Shown here: piece after piece, positions 10,576 to 23,324 of the stretch
Numbering within the stretch: position 1 is the first letter of the stretch
Layout: the number at the start of each line of letters is the position of its first letter
Origin: Iris pallida
Lineage: Eukaryota > Streptophyta > Magnoliopsida > Asparagales > Iridaceae
Direction of reading: 5' to 3'
NCBI GenBank assembly: GCA_029216955.1
Contig: JANAVB010031417.1
Coordinates: forward strand, 22,599,079 to 22,663,078
DNA length: 64,000 nucleotides
Made by a program: the position numbers and the translations under genes
The notes under the pieces: model-generated
What the model saw: only the letters and a program-made list of their open reading frames with translations
What the model was told of the DNA's origin: nothing
The model's database searches: none

Positions 10576-11861
10576 CAGTTCATCCAGGCTCCAGCACAGA
10601 GTCGGCAGAGGGGTTCCCAGCAGAGAGGACCCGCAGCTAGAGGTCAGGCTATGATGATGACCATGGAAGAAGAAGTTGCACCAGGTGAGGTAGTGGCAGG
10701 TACTATTCTCGTCAACACCTTTCCAGCATCTGTATTATTTGATTCTGGTGCATCGCATTCATTCATGTCTGCACGATTTGCGACACGGATAGGATTGGAG
10801 CCCGAGTCATTATCAGTGAGGCTCAATATACTTACTGGTAATGGTCTTGTGGGAGTAGATCGAGTGTTTTCCTCTTGTCGGATCGTAGTTAGCGGTAGAG
10901 AGTTCCCCGCTAGGCTCATAGAGTTCCCTATGGCAGACTATGATGTAGTCCTAGGCATGGATTGGTTGAGGAACCATTATCCTAGGATAGACTGCCATAT
11001 TGGCAGAGTTGTCTTTAGTATTTCCGGAGAGCCAGAGTTTTCATTTTCCAAAGGCACAGTAGAGCCATCTCCTCCAGTATTGCGGATGACAGTAGCAGCA
11101 GTGCAGTTGCCCCGGATAGTTGAAGAGTTTCTAGATGTCTTTCCAGAGGAACTTTCAGGGATGCCACCAGAGCGGGAGATCGAGTTCACCATTGACTTGA
11201 TTCCCGGGACAGCACCAGTATCAGAGCGAGTCTACAGAATGGCACCTTCAGAGTTGGAGATTTTGTACAAGATGATTGAAGAACTTAGAACCAAGGGATT
11301 CATTCGTGCTAGTGGATCGCCTTGGGGAGCCCCGATGCTTCTTGTGAAAAAGAAGGATGGTACGTCCAGGCTATGTGTTGATTATCGTACCTTAACCTCA
11401 GTGACAATCAAGAACAGATACCCTCTCCCGAGGATAAATGACTTGTTTGATCAACTCAAGGGGGCTTCAGTTTTCTCGAAGATAGACTTGCGGTCAGGAT
11501 ACCACCAGATCAGAGTCAGAGAGCAGGACATCCCGAAGACGGCGTTCAGATCTAGGTACGGGCATTGGGAGTTTCTAGTTATGCCCTTTGGAGCGACCAA
11601 TGCGCCGGCAGTATTCATGGACCTCATGAACCGTATTTTCATGCCTTACTTGGATCAGTTTGTGATAGTGTTCCTTGATGACATCCTGGTCTACAGCAAG
11701 AGTGAAGTAGAGCACGAGCAGCATCTCAGAGTTATCCTCCAGATTCTCAGAGAGCACCAGTTGTACGCCAAGTTCAATAAATGCGAGTTCTGGCTCGATC
11801 GCATTTCTTACTTGGGTCACATCATTACCAGAGAAGGAGTGGAAGTGGATCCCAGAAGATT
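10576..11861 (+). pseudogene. protease and reverse transcriptase of chromovirus B
   Basis: The frame is open from the codon after the gag TAG. The aspartic protease active site is [10 protein letters not shown] (about 10738-10767), followed by [13 protein letters not shown] motifs are [35 protein letters not shown] and the catalytic VIVFLDDIL. The frame is lost near 11862 by what looks like a single-base deletion just after VEVDPR; the connection and RNase H continue in another frame. Confidence 0.88.
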
Positions 11862-12656
11862 GTGGCTATCGAGGCATGGCCAGTACCCAGCTCAGTGGCA
11901 GAAGTTTGCAGCTTTCTTGGATTGGCCGGCTACTACCGGCGGTTCGTCTCTGATTTTGTAAGAATTTCAGCGCCGATGACCCAGCTAACCCGCAAGGATG
12001 TGCCGTTCGTTTGGACAGCAAAATGTCAGGAATTATTTGAGAAGTTGAAGCGAGGTTTGATAACGGCTCCCATTCTCACCCTTCCAGATGGGACCGGAGG
12101 ATTTACAGTTTATTACGATACTTCAGGCAGAGGATTGGGATGTGTTTTGATGCAGCATGGGAAGGTAATTGCTTATGCGTCGCGTCAACTCCGTGATCAT
12201 GAGAAGAATTACCCAACCCACGACTTGGAGCTAGCAGCAGTAGTGTTTGCACTTAAGTTGTGGAGGCACTACTTGTACGGAGACAGAGTGGAGATATTTA
12301 CTGATCATAAGAGCCTGAAGTATGTTTTCACCCAAAAGGATCTTAATATGCGGCAGAGAAGATGGCTCGAGCTACTGGTGGACTACGATATGGATTTGCA
12401 GTATCATCCAGGGAAGGCCAACGTTGTAGCAGATGCGTTGAGCCGGAGAGCCGGAGTTTATTTCATGATGGCGCAACCAGAGTTATTGTCGGATCTTCAG
12501 AAGATGGGAATTGAAGTGGTTCTTCCTTCCAATGTGGCCCTGATGGCCAGCCTACAGATTCAGTCCACCGCAGTTGAGAGGATCCGGACCGCACAGTTAA
12601 CAAATTCCAAGATTCAGCGGCTCAGAGCAGAGTGCGAGGCAGGGAGAAGGCCATAG
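11862..12656 (+). pseudogene. RT connection and RNase H of chromovirus B
   Basis: It includes [13 protein letters not shown], the RNase H segment [45 protein letters not shown] and [14 protein letters not shown]. The frame ends at TAG 12654-12656; integrase sequence resumes in another frame after 12700. The ORF start upstream at 11781 is in the wrong frame for RT and should be ignored. Confidence 0.85.
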
Positions 12657-12739
12657 TTATGTATTCATGAGGATGGTACGCTTCGACACGGCACGCGTCT
12701 TTGTGTACCCAGTGGAGATATCAGACAGGAAGTCATGGC

Positions 12740-14005
12740 AGAGGCTCACAGTTCGCAGTATTCATCCACCCAGGCAGCACGAAGATGTACCGAGATATTC
12801 GTCAATACTTTTGGTGGAATGGTATGAAGAGGAAGATAGCCCGGTATGTCTCTCGATGTTTGGTTTGCCTACAAGTCAAAGCTGAACATCAGAGGCCGGC
12901 TGGACTTCTTCAACCTTTACCGATCCCAGAATGGAAATGGGAACACATAACCATGGATTTCGTGACTGGGTTACCCAGATCTCCGGCAGACAGAGATGCT
13001 ATTTGGGTCATTGTAGACAGGCTTACGAAGGTGGCACACTTTCCTCCATTTAGAGTTGGACAGTCGACGGCGCAGCTAGCAGAGATGTATCTCAGGCGTA
13101 TCGTCCGACTTCACGGAGTGCCAGTCAGCATAGTATCAGACAGGGATACGAGATTCACATCGTACTTCTGGCACAGTCTTCATCAAAGTTTGGAAACTCG
13201 TCTCAAGTTCAGCTCAGCGTATCATCCGCAGACAGATGGACAGTCAGAGCGTACTATACAAACTCTCGAAGATATGTTACGGTCGTGTACCCTTGACTTC
13301 GGTGGTTCGTGGGAGGATCACTTGCACCTGGTGGAATTCTCGTACAACAATAGTTTCCAGGCCAGTATCCAGATGGCACCCTTCGAGGCTCTGCATGGTA
13401 GGAAGTGCAGATCCCCGTTAGCATGGAACGATGTCGGAGAGAGGCAGATGCTCGGTCCAGAACTGATTTCTCAGACGGTTGAAGTGGTCAGGAAAGTCAG
13501 AGATCACCTCCGAGTTGCTCAGGACCGCCAGTGCCATTGGGCCGATGTTCATCGGCATCCCTTAGAATTTGTCGTCGGCGACCATATATTCCTTAGGATC
13601 TCGTCTACCCGCGGCGTCATTCGTTTTGGCATGCAGGAAAAGCTTAGTCCTAGGTATGTAGGGCCGTTCGATATTCTGGAGCGAGTAGACGATGTGTCCT
13701 ATCGTCTCGCTCTTCCGCCGTCACTAAGTGAGGTACATGATGTATTCCATGTATTCCATGTATCCCAATTAAGACGGTACATTACGGACCCGAGCTATAT
13801 CCTAGATCATTCAGAATTGGTTGTTGGTACCAACCTTTCGTATGAGGAGAGGCCCGTGTCTATTTTGGACCGGAGGGAAAAGACGCTCAAGAACAAGACT
13901 ATTAACTTAGTCCGTGTTGCTTGGGGCCATCACTCTCTAGGTGAGTCAACATGGGAGCATGAGGACGATATCCGATCGCGATACCCCTACCTGTTTGACT
14001 CGTAA
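12740..14005 (+). pseudogene. integrase and chromodomain-like C-terminus of chromovirus B
   Basis: The zinc-binding region ends in CLVCLQVKAEHQRPAG. Catalytic core residues are the Asp in TMDFVTGLP, the Asp in IVSDRDTRFTS and the Glu in DGQSERTIQTLEDML. The GPFDILERVDDVSYRLALP segment and HDVFHV follow, the latter with a 9-nt tandem duplication that gives VFHVFHV. The C-terminus YEERPVSILDRREK and WEHEDDIRSRYPYLF is typical of Tekay/Del chromodomains. The stop is at 14003-14005. The 5' end of this frame is set by a frameshift, not by an ATG. Confidence 0.88.
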
Positions 14006-14139
14006 GGTATAATGTCTTCCTTGTGCCTTACGCTTTCCCTTCCTTGCTTGCATTGTATGATTGTATGATTGAACTGCTTAGTGTAGCTTGTCTGTGCTTA
14101 GTATAGCTTATCGTGGCAATCTCTAGCTCCTTGATTAAA

Positions 14140-14174
14140 TTTCGAGGACGGAATTCTTTGAAGGTGGGTAGAGT
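14140..14174 (+). other. conserved pre-LTR motif and polypurine tract of element B
   Basis: TTTCGAGGACGGAATTC followed by GAAGGTGGGTAGAG lies just before the 3' LTR. The TTCGAGGACGAA-like motif is common upstream of the polypurine tract in plant chromoviruses and also occurs (CTCGAGGACGAGACTT) before the 3' LTR of element F at about 54134. Confidence 0.65.
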
Positions 14175-16864
14175 TGTCACCCCTATTTCCTGTATTTCGT
14201 ATTTGTACTCGTAATTTAATTTTTGGCACGTATTTTATTTTTTCGACTTGCGAATTTTGGTTTCTCATAAATGGGTTTGGACCATGGCTTGATTTTATTT
14301 TGTGGAGTTGGTTTGGTTTGGTTCATCATGAGTGGAACACCTTAGCCTATTCTCCACCTCCATTCCATCACAACCACCCTGATTAAAACCTACCAACCTT
14401 TTCTCTCTCCTCCATAACTCCATTAATTTCTTACAACTTCTTCTTCTTCCTTCTTCCACACAACTCCCCAACCCATAGGCAAGTGCACCTTGCCATCAAA
14501 TAAGCACCACTTTTTATTTGTCCATTAACTAGATTAGGCCATGGAGAATAACTTTAGAACTTGACATTTTGTGATTTGGAGCTTTCATTTTTCTAGATAT
14601 AGGTTTTAACCATTTTTGAAAATCCTTGGTTTTGATCCATTAAACTTTGATTTTTGCATATTTTGATGCTTCCAGGTGGAAGAGAGTTCGATTTTACTCA
14701 AGTTAGAACTTTGAAAATCTAGATTTGGTTTTGATTTGGCTAAGTTATGAAGATTTGAAGTTTTTGGTGTTCTTGAGGAGTTCATCTCAGCCTTGGTGAA
14801 GGCTCTCGGCCAGTGCTCTTTAGCACTTGACCGTTTGCGCACCCCGGCCTGTGCTCTTTAGCGCATGGCCGATTGCGTATAGGCTCAGCCAGTGCTTTGC
14901 GCTTCGCTGGATTGCGCTGGCGCAAGCTAGCCATGCGCAAGCTAGCCATGCGCAAAGTAACCCCTGCGCACTCGACCATTGCACAGTCCATACTCTGCGC
15001 AGTCTACCCTTGCGCAATCCTTCCTTGTGCAATCCAATTGATGCGCAAGGTATCCCCTGTGCCCCTTTAACACTGTGCCCCTTGACCCCTTGCGCAGTCT
15101 ACCCTTGCGCAAGGTAACCCTTGCGCAAGGCAACTCTTGCGCAGCTCTTCCATGCGCAGTACATACCCTGCGCAGTCCAACCCCTGACCCGCTTGCACAA
15201 CCTACTTGTCTATGATGAATCGTTATTTCTTTAAGCTTGGCTCTTTTATAGTCCTATATATATTGGTATTTTATTAGATATTTTACGTCCATTTTATATC
15301 CTTACGCCTTTTGTCACGAACTGATTTTTACTTAATATGTTTGGAATGACTATTGTACATGGCATAGTATGACAAGGAACTAGCATAACACGACAATGAC
15401 CCATAGTGGTGCACTCCTGACATGACCAACCTGACATGATAGTAGCCCGTCGTGGCGCACTCCTGACAGTACCCTGACATGATTTATCTTGATAACTTGA
15501 TAGTGGCCCGTGGCGGCGCACTCCTGACTTGACTTGACTTGTAACTTGTAACTTGACTCATATAATCAACTTGACACCGTGGGTGTTTCTGCTTGCTTGC
15601 TTGTACAATCTACTTGTCTTATCTTGCTTCATGTCTAGGACGTGACTTCCTGGGTACCACGGCCAGGGACTCGCGCTAAATTGGATTAGGCTAATGATTA
15701 GATCAAACTAGAACATAGAGAATTCCCAGTCACATGCAATCTCGTTATCTGGGCGCTTTAATGGACTTGTAGCTTGCCGACGAGTAGAGCACATTTCTAG
15801 CACACTGTCATGTGTTGTACCCTCTAAGTCACCTAAGGGTACATTTGTCTCCCGGGCAATGTACCTACCTATAACTCTCAACCCGCGGAAGGATAACTGG
15901 ATAGTCTGCAGGGCTTGGGACTGGGAGTTTCCCACTTGCATCTTGTTAGTAATTAAGGCTTGTGATAACCCTAGTTAGTTAAAGTAGTAAGCCGTAGTAA
16001 TTGCTTGGCCGCTTGTGAATGCATGATGTCCAGCCTTGTCTAAGTCTTGTCTAGCTCCAGTAACTGCTATCTCCTGAGCATGTTTGTTTTCCTTATCTTA
16101 ATGATAAATGAGTAGAGACAATGAGCTATTCAGACGAAGGGTTACAACCCCGGTCCTTGTCTGGTTTAAGGATTGTAACCTGGCTCCCGGAATGGTTCCA
16201 CGTCCCTAGTCGTTTATCGCTCTGTGTACTTTTATTAGTTGTACTTTCCTTTTATTCTTTATGTTCTAATATGCTGGCTTTTGTTCTTATTTGTGGCCTC
16301 CTTGTGGCACTTGCTCTTTCTGGGGTTTGACCCAGCTGGTTTTGTGTGGCCAGATTTCGGAGCAGCTCCCGAGGATCTACCAAGCTTCTAGCCCAATGGT
16401 GAACACTAGAAGGAACCAGGACTACGAGTGGGTTTTCTCTTTTTGATTCACCCACTTATATGTAGATTTATTCTTTTGAGGCGTTCTCCGACGAGCACCT
16501 GTTAGCTCGATGCACATTTACTTACTGTCTGCCTACGGGCTGTAAACATGATTAACAAATCCTAGGGTTGATCATGTATGACTGAACTCTTGCTAGTCCT
16601 ATCATTTTGTACGACTAGCTTCATGATCATCCAATATGTAATATTTGGGACGCCTTATATATATATTTGATGCTCTAATATCTTGTAACTCTGTTAATTG
16701 CTTGAGATTGAGACAATAGGCATGACCTTAAGAGACTGCTGGCTTGTAGTAAACCCTCATATCTAGACAGCCGTGACCGTATAGTTGAGATGTATTCTAT
16801 TTCAATATACGTAGCTGGCTATGTCTGCCCCCGCTCTCCAGTATTCTGGTTCTGGGGAGTAACA
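14175..16864 (+). mobile_element. 3' LTR of element B
   Basis: It begins TGTCACCCCTATTTCC and ends GGGGAGTAACA, 2690 bp. It is collinear with the 5' LTR. The terminal GTGACA of the 5' LTR reads GTAACA here. The array at 14860-15180 is about 30 bp longer. The short exon equivalent lies at about 16355-16410 and carries a premature TAG. Confidence 0.95.
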
Positions 16865-16869
16865 CGATG

Positions 16870-17597
16870 ACCCGCCTTACCGGAAAGGACGATGAGTTTG
16901 TTTGGTCCGAGGAGTGCCAGGCCGCCTTCGAGGAGCTGAAGGCGAGGTTGACTACAGCTCCTATCTTAACGCTGCCATCTGGATCTGGTGGTTATACGAT
17001 CTACAGTGATGCTTCAGGACGGGGTTTGGGTTGTATACTTCAGCAGCACGGGAAGGTGATTGCCTATGCATCTAGGCAGTTACGTCCTCATGAGAGGAAC
17101 TACCCTACCCACGATCTGGAGCTGGCAGCAGTCATATTTGCTTTGAAACTGTGGAAACACTATCTGTACGGAGAGTGAGTTGAGATCTATACTGATCACA
17201 AGAGCTTGAAGTACGTGTTTACCCAGAAGGAGTTGAATATGAGACAGAGGCGATGGTTAGAGCTGATGAAGGATTTTGATATATCCTTACAGTACCATCC
17301 GGGGAAGGCCAACGTGGTCGCGGATGTTTTGAGCAGGTATCCCGTGGCCATGTGTTTGACGATGGATCGTCACCTTCTGGCAGATCTGGAGAGTTTGGCC
17401 ATAGAGGTGACAGTTCCTGGGTTCGAGGCGCAGATGTGGGGCTCCAGGTGCAGTCGAAGCTGATGGACAGAGTCAGGGCAGCTCAGTTTGAGGATGAGGC
17501 TCTGAGAGTCATCAGGGAGCAGGTCCATGCAGGACTGTTGGATGAGTTCTCTATAGTGGGGGATGGGTCGTTGAGGCATGGTACCAGACTGTTGGAT
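16870..17597 (+). pseudogene. RT end and RNase H of element A (3' part of pol)
   Basis: The frame resumes exactly after the CGATG target copy with [12 protein letters not shown]. RNase H is visible as [34 protein letters not shown] and [18 protein letters not shown] at 17176-17178 and a frameshift near 17440 break it. The linker towards integrase (ALRVIREQVHAGLL) is present up to about 17597; integrase is missing. Confidence 0.85.
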
Positions 17598-18849
17598 TAG
17601 TTCTTTATACAATCTTTTTTGATACAGTCTAGAAACCTAGAATGTTTCATGTCCAAGATTTGAAGATATAATACACCATGATTTTCATGAGCAAGATTAT
17701 AGGTGCTGTTATTATATTATATTGATCTAATGACAATAACTGGCGACATATCTATAGATGGCTGACTGCATCGATAATTTTGTCTATAATTGTTTTATTA
17801 AGCTTTTATCACCCCAAATGGATGCATGCATGACAGGTGTTGCGCTGCATACCCGAAGGAAATCAGTCGTCTACGAATTAATTTTACTTATCATAGCAGG
17901 TTGCTGGCACCCGAAAGGCCATAAATTTAATGTTGGTATTATAATCTATCATAGATCTGGAGTTTTATGTTTAGAATAAATTTCAATGAGCTATGAGCAT
18001 CCCTATTTTTATTATTGATTTCATTGGACACAAAAACACAAGCTTCTGAAGGTGAACTATTGTTATCCACTATTTCATTATCACAAGTCCCGAAGGATAT
18101 TTATGGAATGCCTAAATGAGACTCACGATATACTCATGGGGTTTTGATATGCTACCAGTTTAGCTTTAATATGCTTCGTATTATTCAAGCTTATGATTAC
18201 TTCACGCCAAGATATCGCAAAATGTTGCTTATATGCTTAATTTATCCTTAAGAGATTGGAATGATACATAATATGAACGCATCACCAAGCTATAGATGAC
18301 TAGTTCCATGATGACAATTATAATGCTTTAAGAGATGAAATCTAGTACATGGATGTTGATATTTCATAGTGGGATTTTAAAGTTGCAAACCTCTTAAATT
18401 AGAAATTTTAAAGTTGGTGATATACAGTTGTTCTATCCGTAGGGTTACTACGGATGCATTATTATCCTACCAACTTTCATAGACATGAAGTCTATGTTTG
18501 GATTACTATTGATTAATAATATTTTTATTTGCAACTTTTGATAAGACATTGTCGTATCTAAAAACTGGATTCAATGGAAAAATTAGATAGAGACTTCTTA
18601 TGCATGACTGATAGTGCTGCGTCCCAACACCATCATTAAGAATGGAATCTTTTCTTTTAACAAGAATATTAGTGTCAAAATAGTATCCATGATAGCTAGA
18701 CATGGTCATATTTTTGAAGGCTCCGGCAGAGCCCACTTGATTTAACCCAATAGACCCACCCACATATACAAACTCATTATTCCATAAGACTTTTTGGGAG
18801 TAAAAATGGGTCTCTTATTAAAACATTGGGCAAGTGAAATAACTTTTTA

Positions 18850-18935
18850 TGTAAACCACTAGTCTAGAGAACCAGAAATTCGCCCTAGAGAACCAGAAGT
18901 TCATCCTAGAGAACCAGAAGTTGTCCTAGAGATAT
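18850..18935 (+). repeat. short tandem repeat (CCTAGAGAACCAGAAGTT)
   Basis: Three to four imperfect copies of an 18-20 bp unit lie inside the decayed copia internal region. Confidence 0.7.
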
Positions 18936-19454
18936 TATCCAGCTATTCACTATGGATACGCGTTACTTACATTCGGGTGGTCAAGTCACATATATACTAT
19001 GTTAAGCCAGAAGCTCAATCATACGGGTCCATTATGAGCTAGAAGCCGATTGGTCTTATAAATCTGTGACATGGTCGAATAAGATATTTTGACTAAGACA
19101 TTTTGGGACAATGATGATAAAATTATTATAACTAATTCGTGTGATCATTACTTACCAAATTGCAGCATACATCCTTGATCATAAGGATAAGTTTTTTTTT
19201 AAACCATAAATCCTGAAGATTGTATATGAATAACTAGTAGCATAGTCTTGAATCGCATCTCTTTTAGATGGCTTATGTTGGTATTGTCCGAAACTGTAAA
19301 ATTGGCATCTATGTTTTATAAATTATTATGTTTATCTTCTTAGATTATTAAATCTTTTAGACACGAGATATTTTTGTGATAGAATATTTCTATGATCTGT
19401 CACGTTAATAAGACATAATTCCGCTGTTAGGGGGAGATGTGAAGAAGATAAATT

Positions 19455-19577
19455 ATCGTTCTAGAAGAACGTCGTGAATTATCGTTCCAGAAGAACGTCG
19501 TAAAGCATCGTTCTAGAAGAACGTATTACATCATCATTCTCGAAGAATGTTCTAACGCATCATTTCAGAAGAACGTG
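19455..19577 (+). repeat. tandem array with TTCnnGAA heat-shock-element-like cores
   Basis: Five imperfect units of about 25-28 bp carry the cores TTCTAGAA (19459), TTCCAGAA (19485), TTCTAGAA (19511), TTCTCGAA (19537) and a diverged TTTCAGAA (about 19563). Most are followed by GAACG. The array lies in the copia internal region, not in an LTR. Confidence 0.7.
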
Positions 19578-20499
19578 TCATGGCATATTTCTAATTTATC
19601 TAAGCTTGACTAAATTAGGAGAAATTATCATTTGCTTGCTTATGTTTTATTATGCTGCATAATAGCTATACCATCTATAAATTTATTTTCTAATAGAAGT
19701 ACCAAAAGAACCAAATAAAGACAACAAAAAAATAAGTTTTTTGTAAGAATGTGTAAGACCTAAAGGTTCTAAATATTTAACTCTCCAGGAGAAGATGTCG
19801 AATAATATAACACACCATAATGCTCTTGAAGAAGTCGCTCCTGAAGTAGCATCTCCTGAAGAGAAAGTTCATGACGATCCGGAAGATGTCATGAACCAAA
19901 GATCAAATTTTTCAAAATATATCGCTCCGGAAGAGGATATACCTCAGATTCCAGAAGAGACTGAGAAAGATGTACCGGTACCCATAAAGTCTATGTTTTA
20001 TACATAGTTAAGAGAAATTTGGAATCAAGAAAAATTGTCATAGATGACATTATCGAATGAGAATAAAAAGGGTGGTAAAATTAAAGGATAACACTAAAAC
20101 CACGAATAATCGAATGAATAGACGCGTATCTCTCGCAAGATGTAGAGTATTCGGTCCTACAATACAAAACCTAAAGAGAATAAATCCGGTAGGTTTTGAA
20201 TGGGTATCTGTAACAAATAGAGATCCAAATATATAAGAGCTCAAGAATTCATGAAATGATCATGAATAGAATATGAATAAATATATTCTTCGATCATGAT
20301 AACCTAGACGATAAGATATATTATCGAAGGTCCTGGATTTAAAATTCTCAGGTAAATCCTTGAAGGATTTAATATTATCATGTTATCCCCGAAGAATCTA
20401 CATATGGATTAAACCATCCAGAAGAATGTGATAGGCTCATTGGATTTATGGATAAATTTCTGAACGGATTCATCAAAATGGTCACCTCCTGAAGAGAAG

Positions 20500-20800
20500 A
20501 TCTCATGAAGAGATTAAAAGTGCCTCCTGAATAGTACCTCTTGAGGAGAAAATCTTCTGAAGAGAGAGAAAATATGGCAGTATCTCCTGAAAAGATTTGA
20601 AATATCTTCCGAAGAGATTGGAATCTTCCGAAGAGTTTGGAATCTCCTGAAGAGATTGGAATCTCCCGAAGAGATTGGAATCTCCAGAAGAGAGGAATCT
20701 CCAGAAGAGATAAAAATAAATATCCAAAAGAGATCTCATATAATCTCATGAAAACTCTAGAAGAGATCTACTATAAATCTACTGTAGAGATAAATCTCCT
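20500..20800 (+). repeat. degenerate tandem repeat of GAAGAGATTGGAATCTCC
   Basis: Imperfect copies of an approximately 21-bp unit (for example at 20618-20700) with GAAGAGA and AATCTCC blocks produce palindromic words and spurious reverse-strand frames. Confidence 0.75.
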
Positions 20801-22553
20801 GCAGAGATTTAATATGAATGATATACCTATATTGGTCAGATTAGTAGGATCTTTTACAACCAAAAGAACATGTTCTGGGTCCTGAAGTACCATCTTTAAA
20901 GAATATAAAATTCTTTATTGTCATTTACTCAGCACAATATTTTAGAATAATATTAGGCACATAAATTATTCTTGATGAATATTTTGATCTAATGAGATAT
21001 GCAGATGAATGATATTTATCGGATACTCTATTAAGAGGATACCACAAACAAGGTATGTTTTATAAATAACGTTGCAGGTAGAGAGAATAAATCAAATCAC
21101 TGCAATAATTTTATTAAAGCGAATAGGGAATGTGCATGGCTATATTTTCAACAGTTCGACATATCAGGGGGAGTTGCGAGCTTTCAAGAATCACAAATAA
21201 AGCCTGCAACCTCTTCATAAGGTTACGAGTATAAATGTATAGACAAATAAAGTTTTGGGGTGATATGTAATATTTAAAATGTATTGGGGGTTGATTTTTT
21301 ATTTTGAATTGATGTAAGAACAATAGTGTAATATTTTTTGAGGGGGAGCATCATGTAGATGCAAGCATCCTGAAGATGCTAATAGAGACATCTTGAAGCA
21401 TGTCTTTGCACATTGTACTCTTTTTCTTCGTTGATATTTTTTTCTACTGGATATTCCCTTCGAAAGATTTTTAACGAGGCAGTGTAAGTCGCACCCACTT
21501 AGATTCTTGAAGACTTATATTCCTGAAGAAAGATTATTCAGAGTATTGGGATGCGTCAGCTAAAGGATCTCTTCCCAGCATCAGAGGGAGCGTGATCATT
21601 TATTCTTAAACTGTACTCTTTTTCCTTCGACCAAGTTTTTATTCCATTGGGTTTTTCTTGGCAAGGTTTTAATGAGGCAGTTTATCACGCTTACTCATTT
21701 TATATGGATATGTACTCTTTTTTCTTCGTTCAAGTTTTTATCCCATTGGATTTTTTTTTTGACAAGGCTTTAACGAGGCATATTCCATACATATGGACAT
21801 CCAAGGGGGAGTGTTGTAAATGGATGTCCATTGGTGTAAACCCCCTAAATTTCTACTTAAACTTTTTTTATATAAATTAAGTATTTAAAATTTTTACTTA
21901 GTATTTATACGTCGCGTACGAATTTGTCGTAAGGGAAGTCACGGATGAGTTCGCAAATTTCGTATGTCACGTCGAGTGCAAATATGTGCGAGCGTACATA
22001 TTTTAGAAAAATATTTTTCTATTTTTATAGTTTCAAAATAATATATATAATAATTATTTGTATTTGTATTTTACTTAAAAGTCTTGAAAAGTATCAAGAT
22101 GGCCAAAACTTATTACTTTTAATTATTTATAAAAGGTTAGCTTACTTAATAGTGGTAATGTAGAAAACTATTTTTTATGCAAATATTCCTTGCACATGAG
22201 GTATACGAATTTGAATTCATATATATAATTACATTTTCGAAGTTATTGATATTACTATTTTATTATTCAAAAAGATATTTACAAATATTTATTATTTTCG
22301 AAATTATTATTATTGATATTTTTGGAAAATATAATTAAAAAATTTTGTGGCCATTTTAAATCTCGATTTAATTTTATGGATTAATTTAAAAATTTTAAAA
22401 TAGAATTTATATTTATATTTGAGTTTAGATTATCTAGATTTAAATTGGAATTTAATTTAAATTTAGATTTGAATTATTTGAATTAAAATTTATATTATCT
22501 ATTGGGGATTTAATCAAATCTCAATCCTTATCCTAATGGAAATTCCTACCTCC

Positions 22554-22562
22554 TATATAAGG
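22554..22562 (+). promoter_or_regulatory. TATA box of solo LTR E
   Basis: CTATATAAGG in CCTACCTCCTATATAAGG. The CACTA element inserted about 180 bp downstream, within the presumed leader of the LTR transcript. Confidence 0.55.
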
Positions 22563-23157
22563 AGAGATACTCATCCATATTTTTTTTCACATAACAAATT
22601 CCTCCACCATCCACAACGGTGCTGTACATCATGTCCGTACAACCCAAGCCTCGTGTATCGTGTCTGTGCCCACATAAATCTTATTCCAGTAGTACAGTTA
22701 TCCGCGTCGTGTCGGACAGCCCCCGACACGACAACATGAACACTACCAAAATACAGCCATTTAGCGACGGCAGTTTAGCGACGAAAATTTTTCGTCAGTA
22801 TTAGCGACGGTGTAGTGGCCGCTCAGCGACTGAATTTCGACTACAAGCCTTTTGCCATTTTTATTTTAATTTTAGGAGGAGAAAAAGTCGCTCAGCCGTC
22901 GCTAGACTGACGGTAACAGAGCGACGGATCTTCCCTAGTCGCAACACAGTCGTATATTTGGCGGAAATAGTGTAGGAAATTGGCGGGACATATTTTCGAC
23001 GACGTAGCGACGGATAGTCAGTCGACACTTATCCAAAAGGGCGACAACCGGACGACGGATATATATCAGTCGCTAGTCCGTCGCTATATTTACGTTTCAG
23101 ACTTTAAATGAAACGGCGGGGAGAACTTTTCGCATTCTCCCCAAATTCACTCTCTCT

Positions 23158-23189
<32 letters not shown>

Positions 23190-23280
23190 GCCGGTGTCGG
23201 CTTCGGTGATCGGCGTCGGTGTCGTCGTCGTCGTCCTCTCCTCTCTCTCAACCGAAGGTAACCCCCTCTCTCTCTCTCGA

Positions 23281-23322
<42 letters not shown>

Positions 23323-23324
23323 GG

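Larger units (their letters stand above)
6503..16869 (+). mobile_element. complete Tekay/Del-type chromovirus B with TSD CGATG (element 6508-16864)
   Basis: The element is 10,357 bp. Its 5' LTR is 6508-9167 and its 3' LTR 14175-16864, flanked by CGATG at 6503-6507 and 16865-16869. Removing it restores the pol frame of element A. Inside are gag, protease, RT, RNase H, integrase and a chromodomain-like C-terminus in the Ty3-gypsy order. The LTRs are near-identical apart from scattered substitutions and an indel of about 30 bp in the TGCGCA array, so the insertion is fairly recent. A TAG between gag and pol and frameshifts near 11862 and 12660-12740 make this copy unlikely to be autonomous. Confidence 0.96.
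1..17597 (+). mobile_element. Ty3-gypsy retrotransposon A, decayed and twice interrupted
   Basis: The order is LTR (1-563), leader, gag (817-1484 continuing at 4473), protease and reverse transcriptase (about 5186-6507), then the rest of RT plus RNase H (16870-17597). Solo LTR K (1485-4467) splits gag, and complete element B (6508-16864) splits pol. Both splits are exact, because removing each insert and one copy of its TSD restores the reading frame. The integrase, chromodomain and 3' LTR are missing; recognisable homology stops near 17597. Several stop codons and at least three frameshifts show that it is non-functional. The gene order and the similarity of its pol to that of element B place it near the Tekay/Del chromoviruses, although the part that would carry a chromodomain is absent. 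Confidence 0.85.
17598..21811 (+). pseudogene. decayed internal region of Ty1-copia element J
   Basis: No intact frame remains. The assignment rests on the 3' end, where TTTTTCTTCGTTCAAGTTTT and a pre-LTR GGGGGAGTG followed by TGTTG are typical of Ty1-copia elements. A trace of the copia protease region lies near 18600-18735, with a DSA motif and GSGRAH. Three imperfect copies of the TTTTTCTTCG...ATTGG segment lie at about 21420, 21608 and 21717. A 70-codon Glu/Pro-rich frame at 19795-20007 and runs of Glu/Ser-coding repeats remain. The 5' LTR, primer site and most of pol are not recognisable. The junction with element A near 17598 is approximate. Confidence 0.55.
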
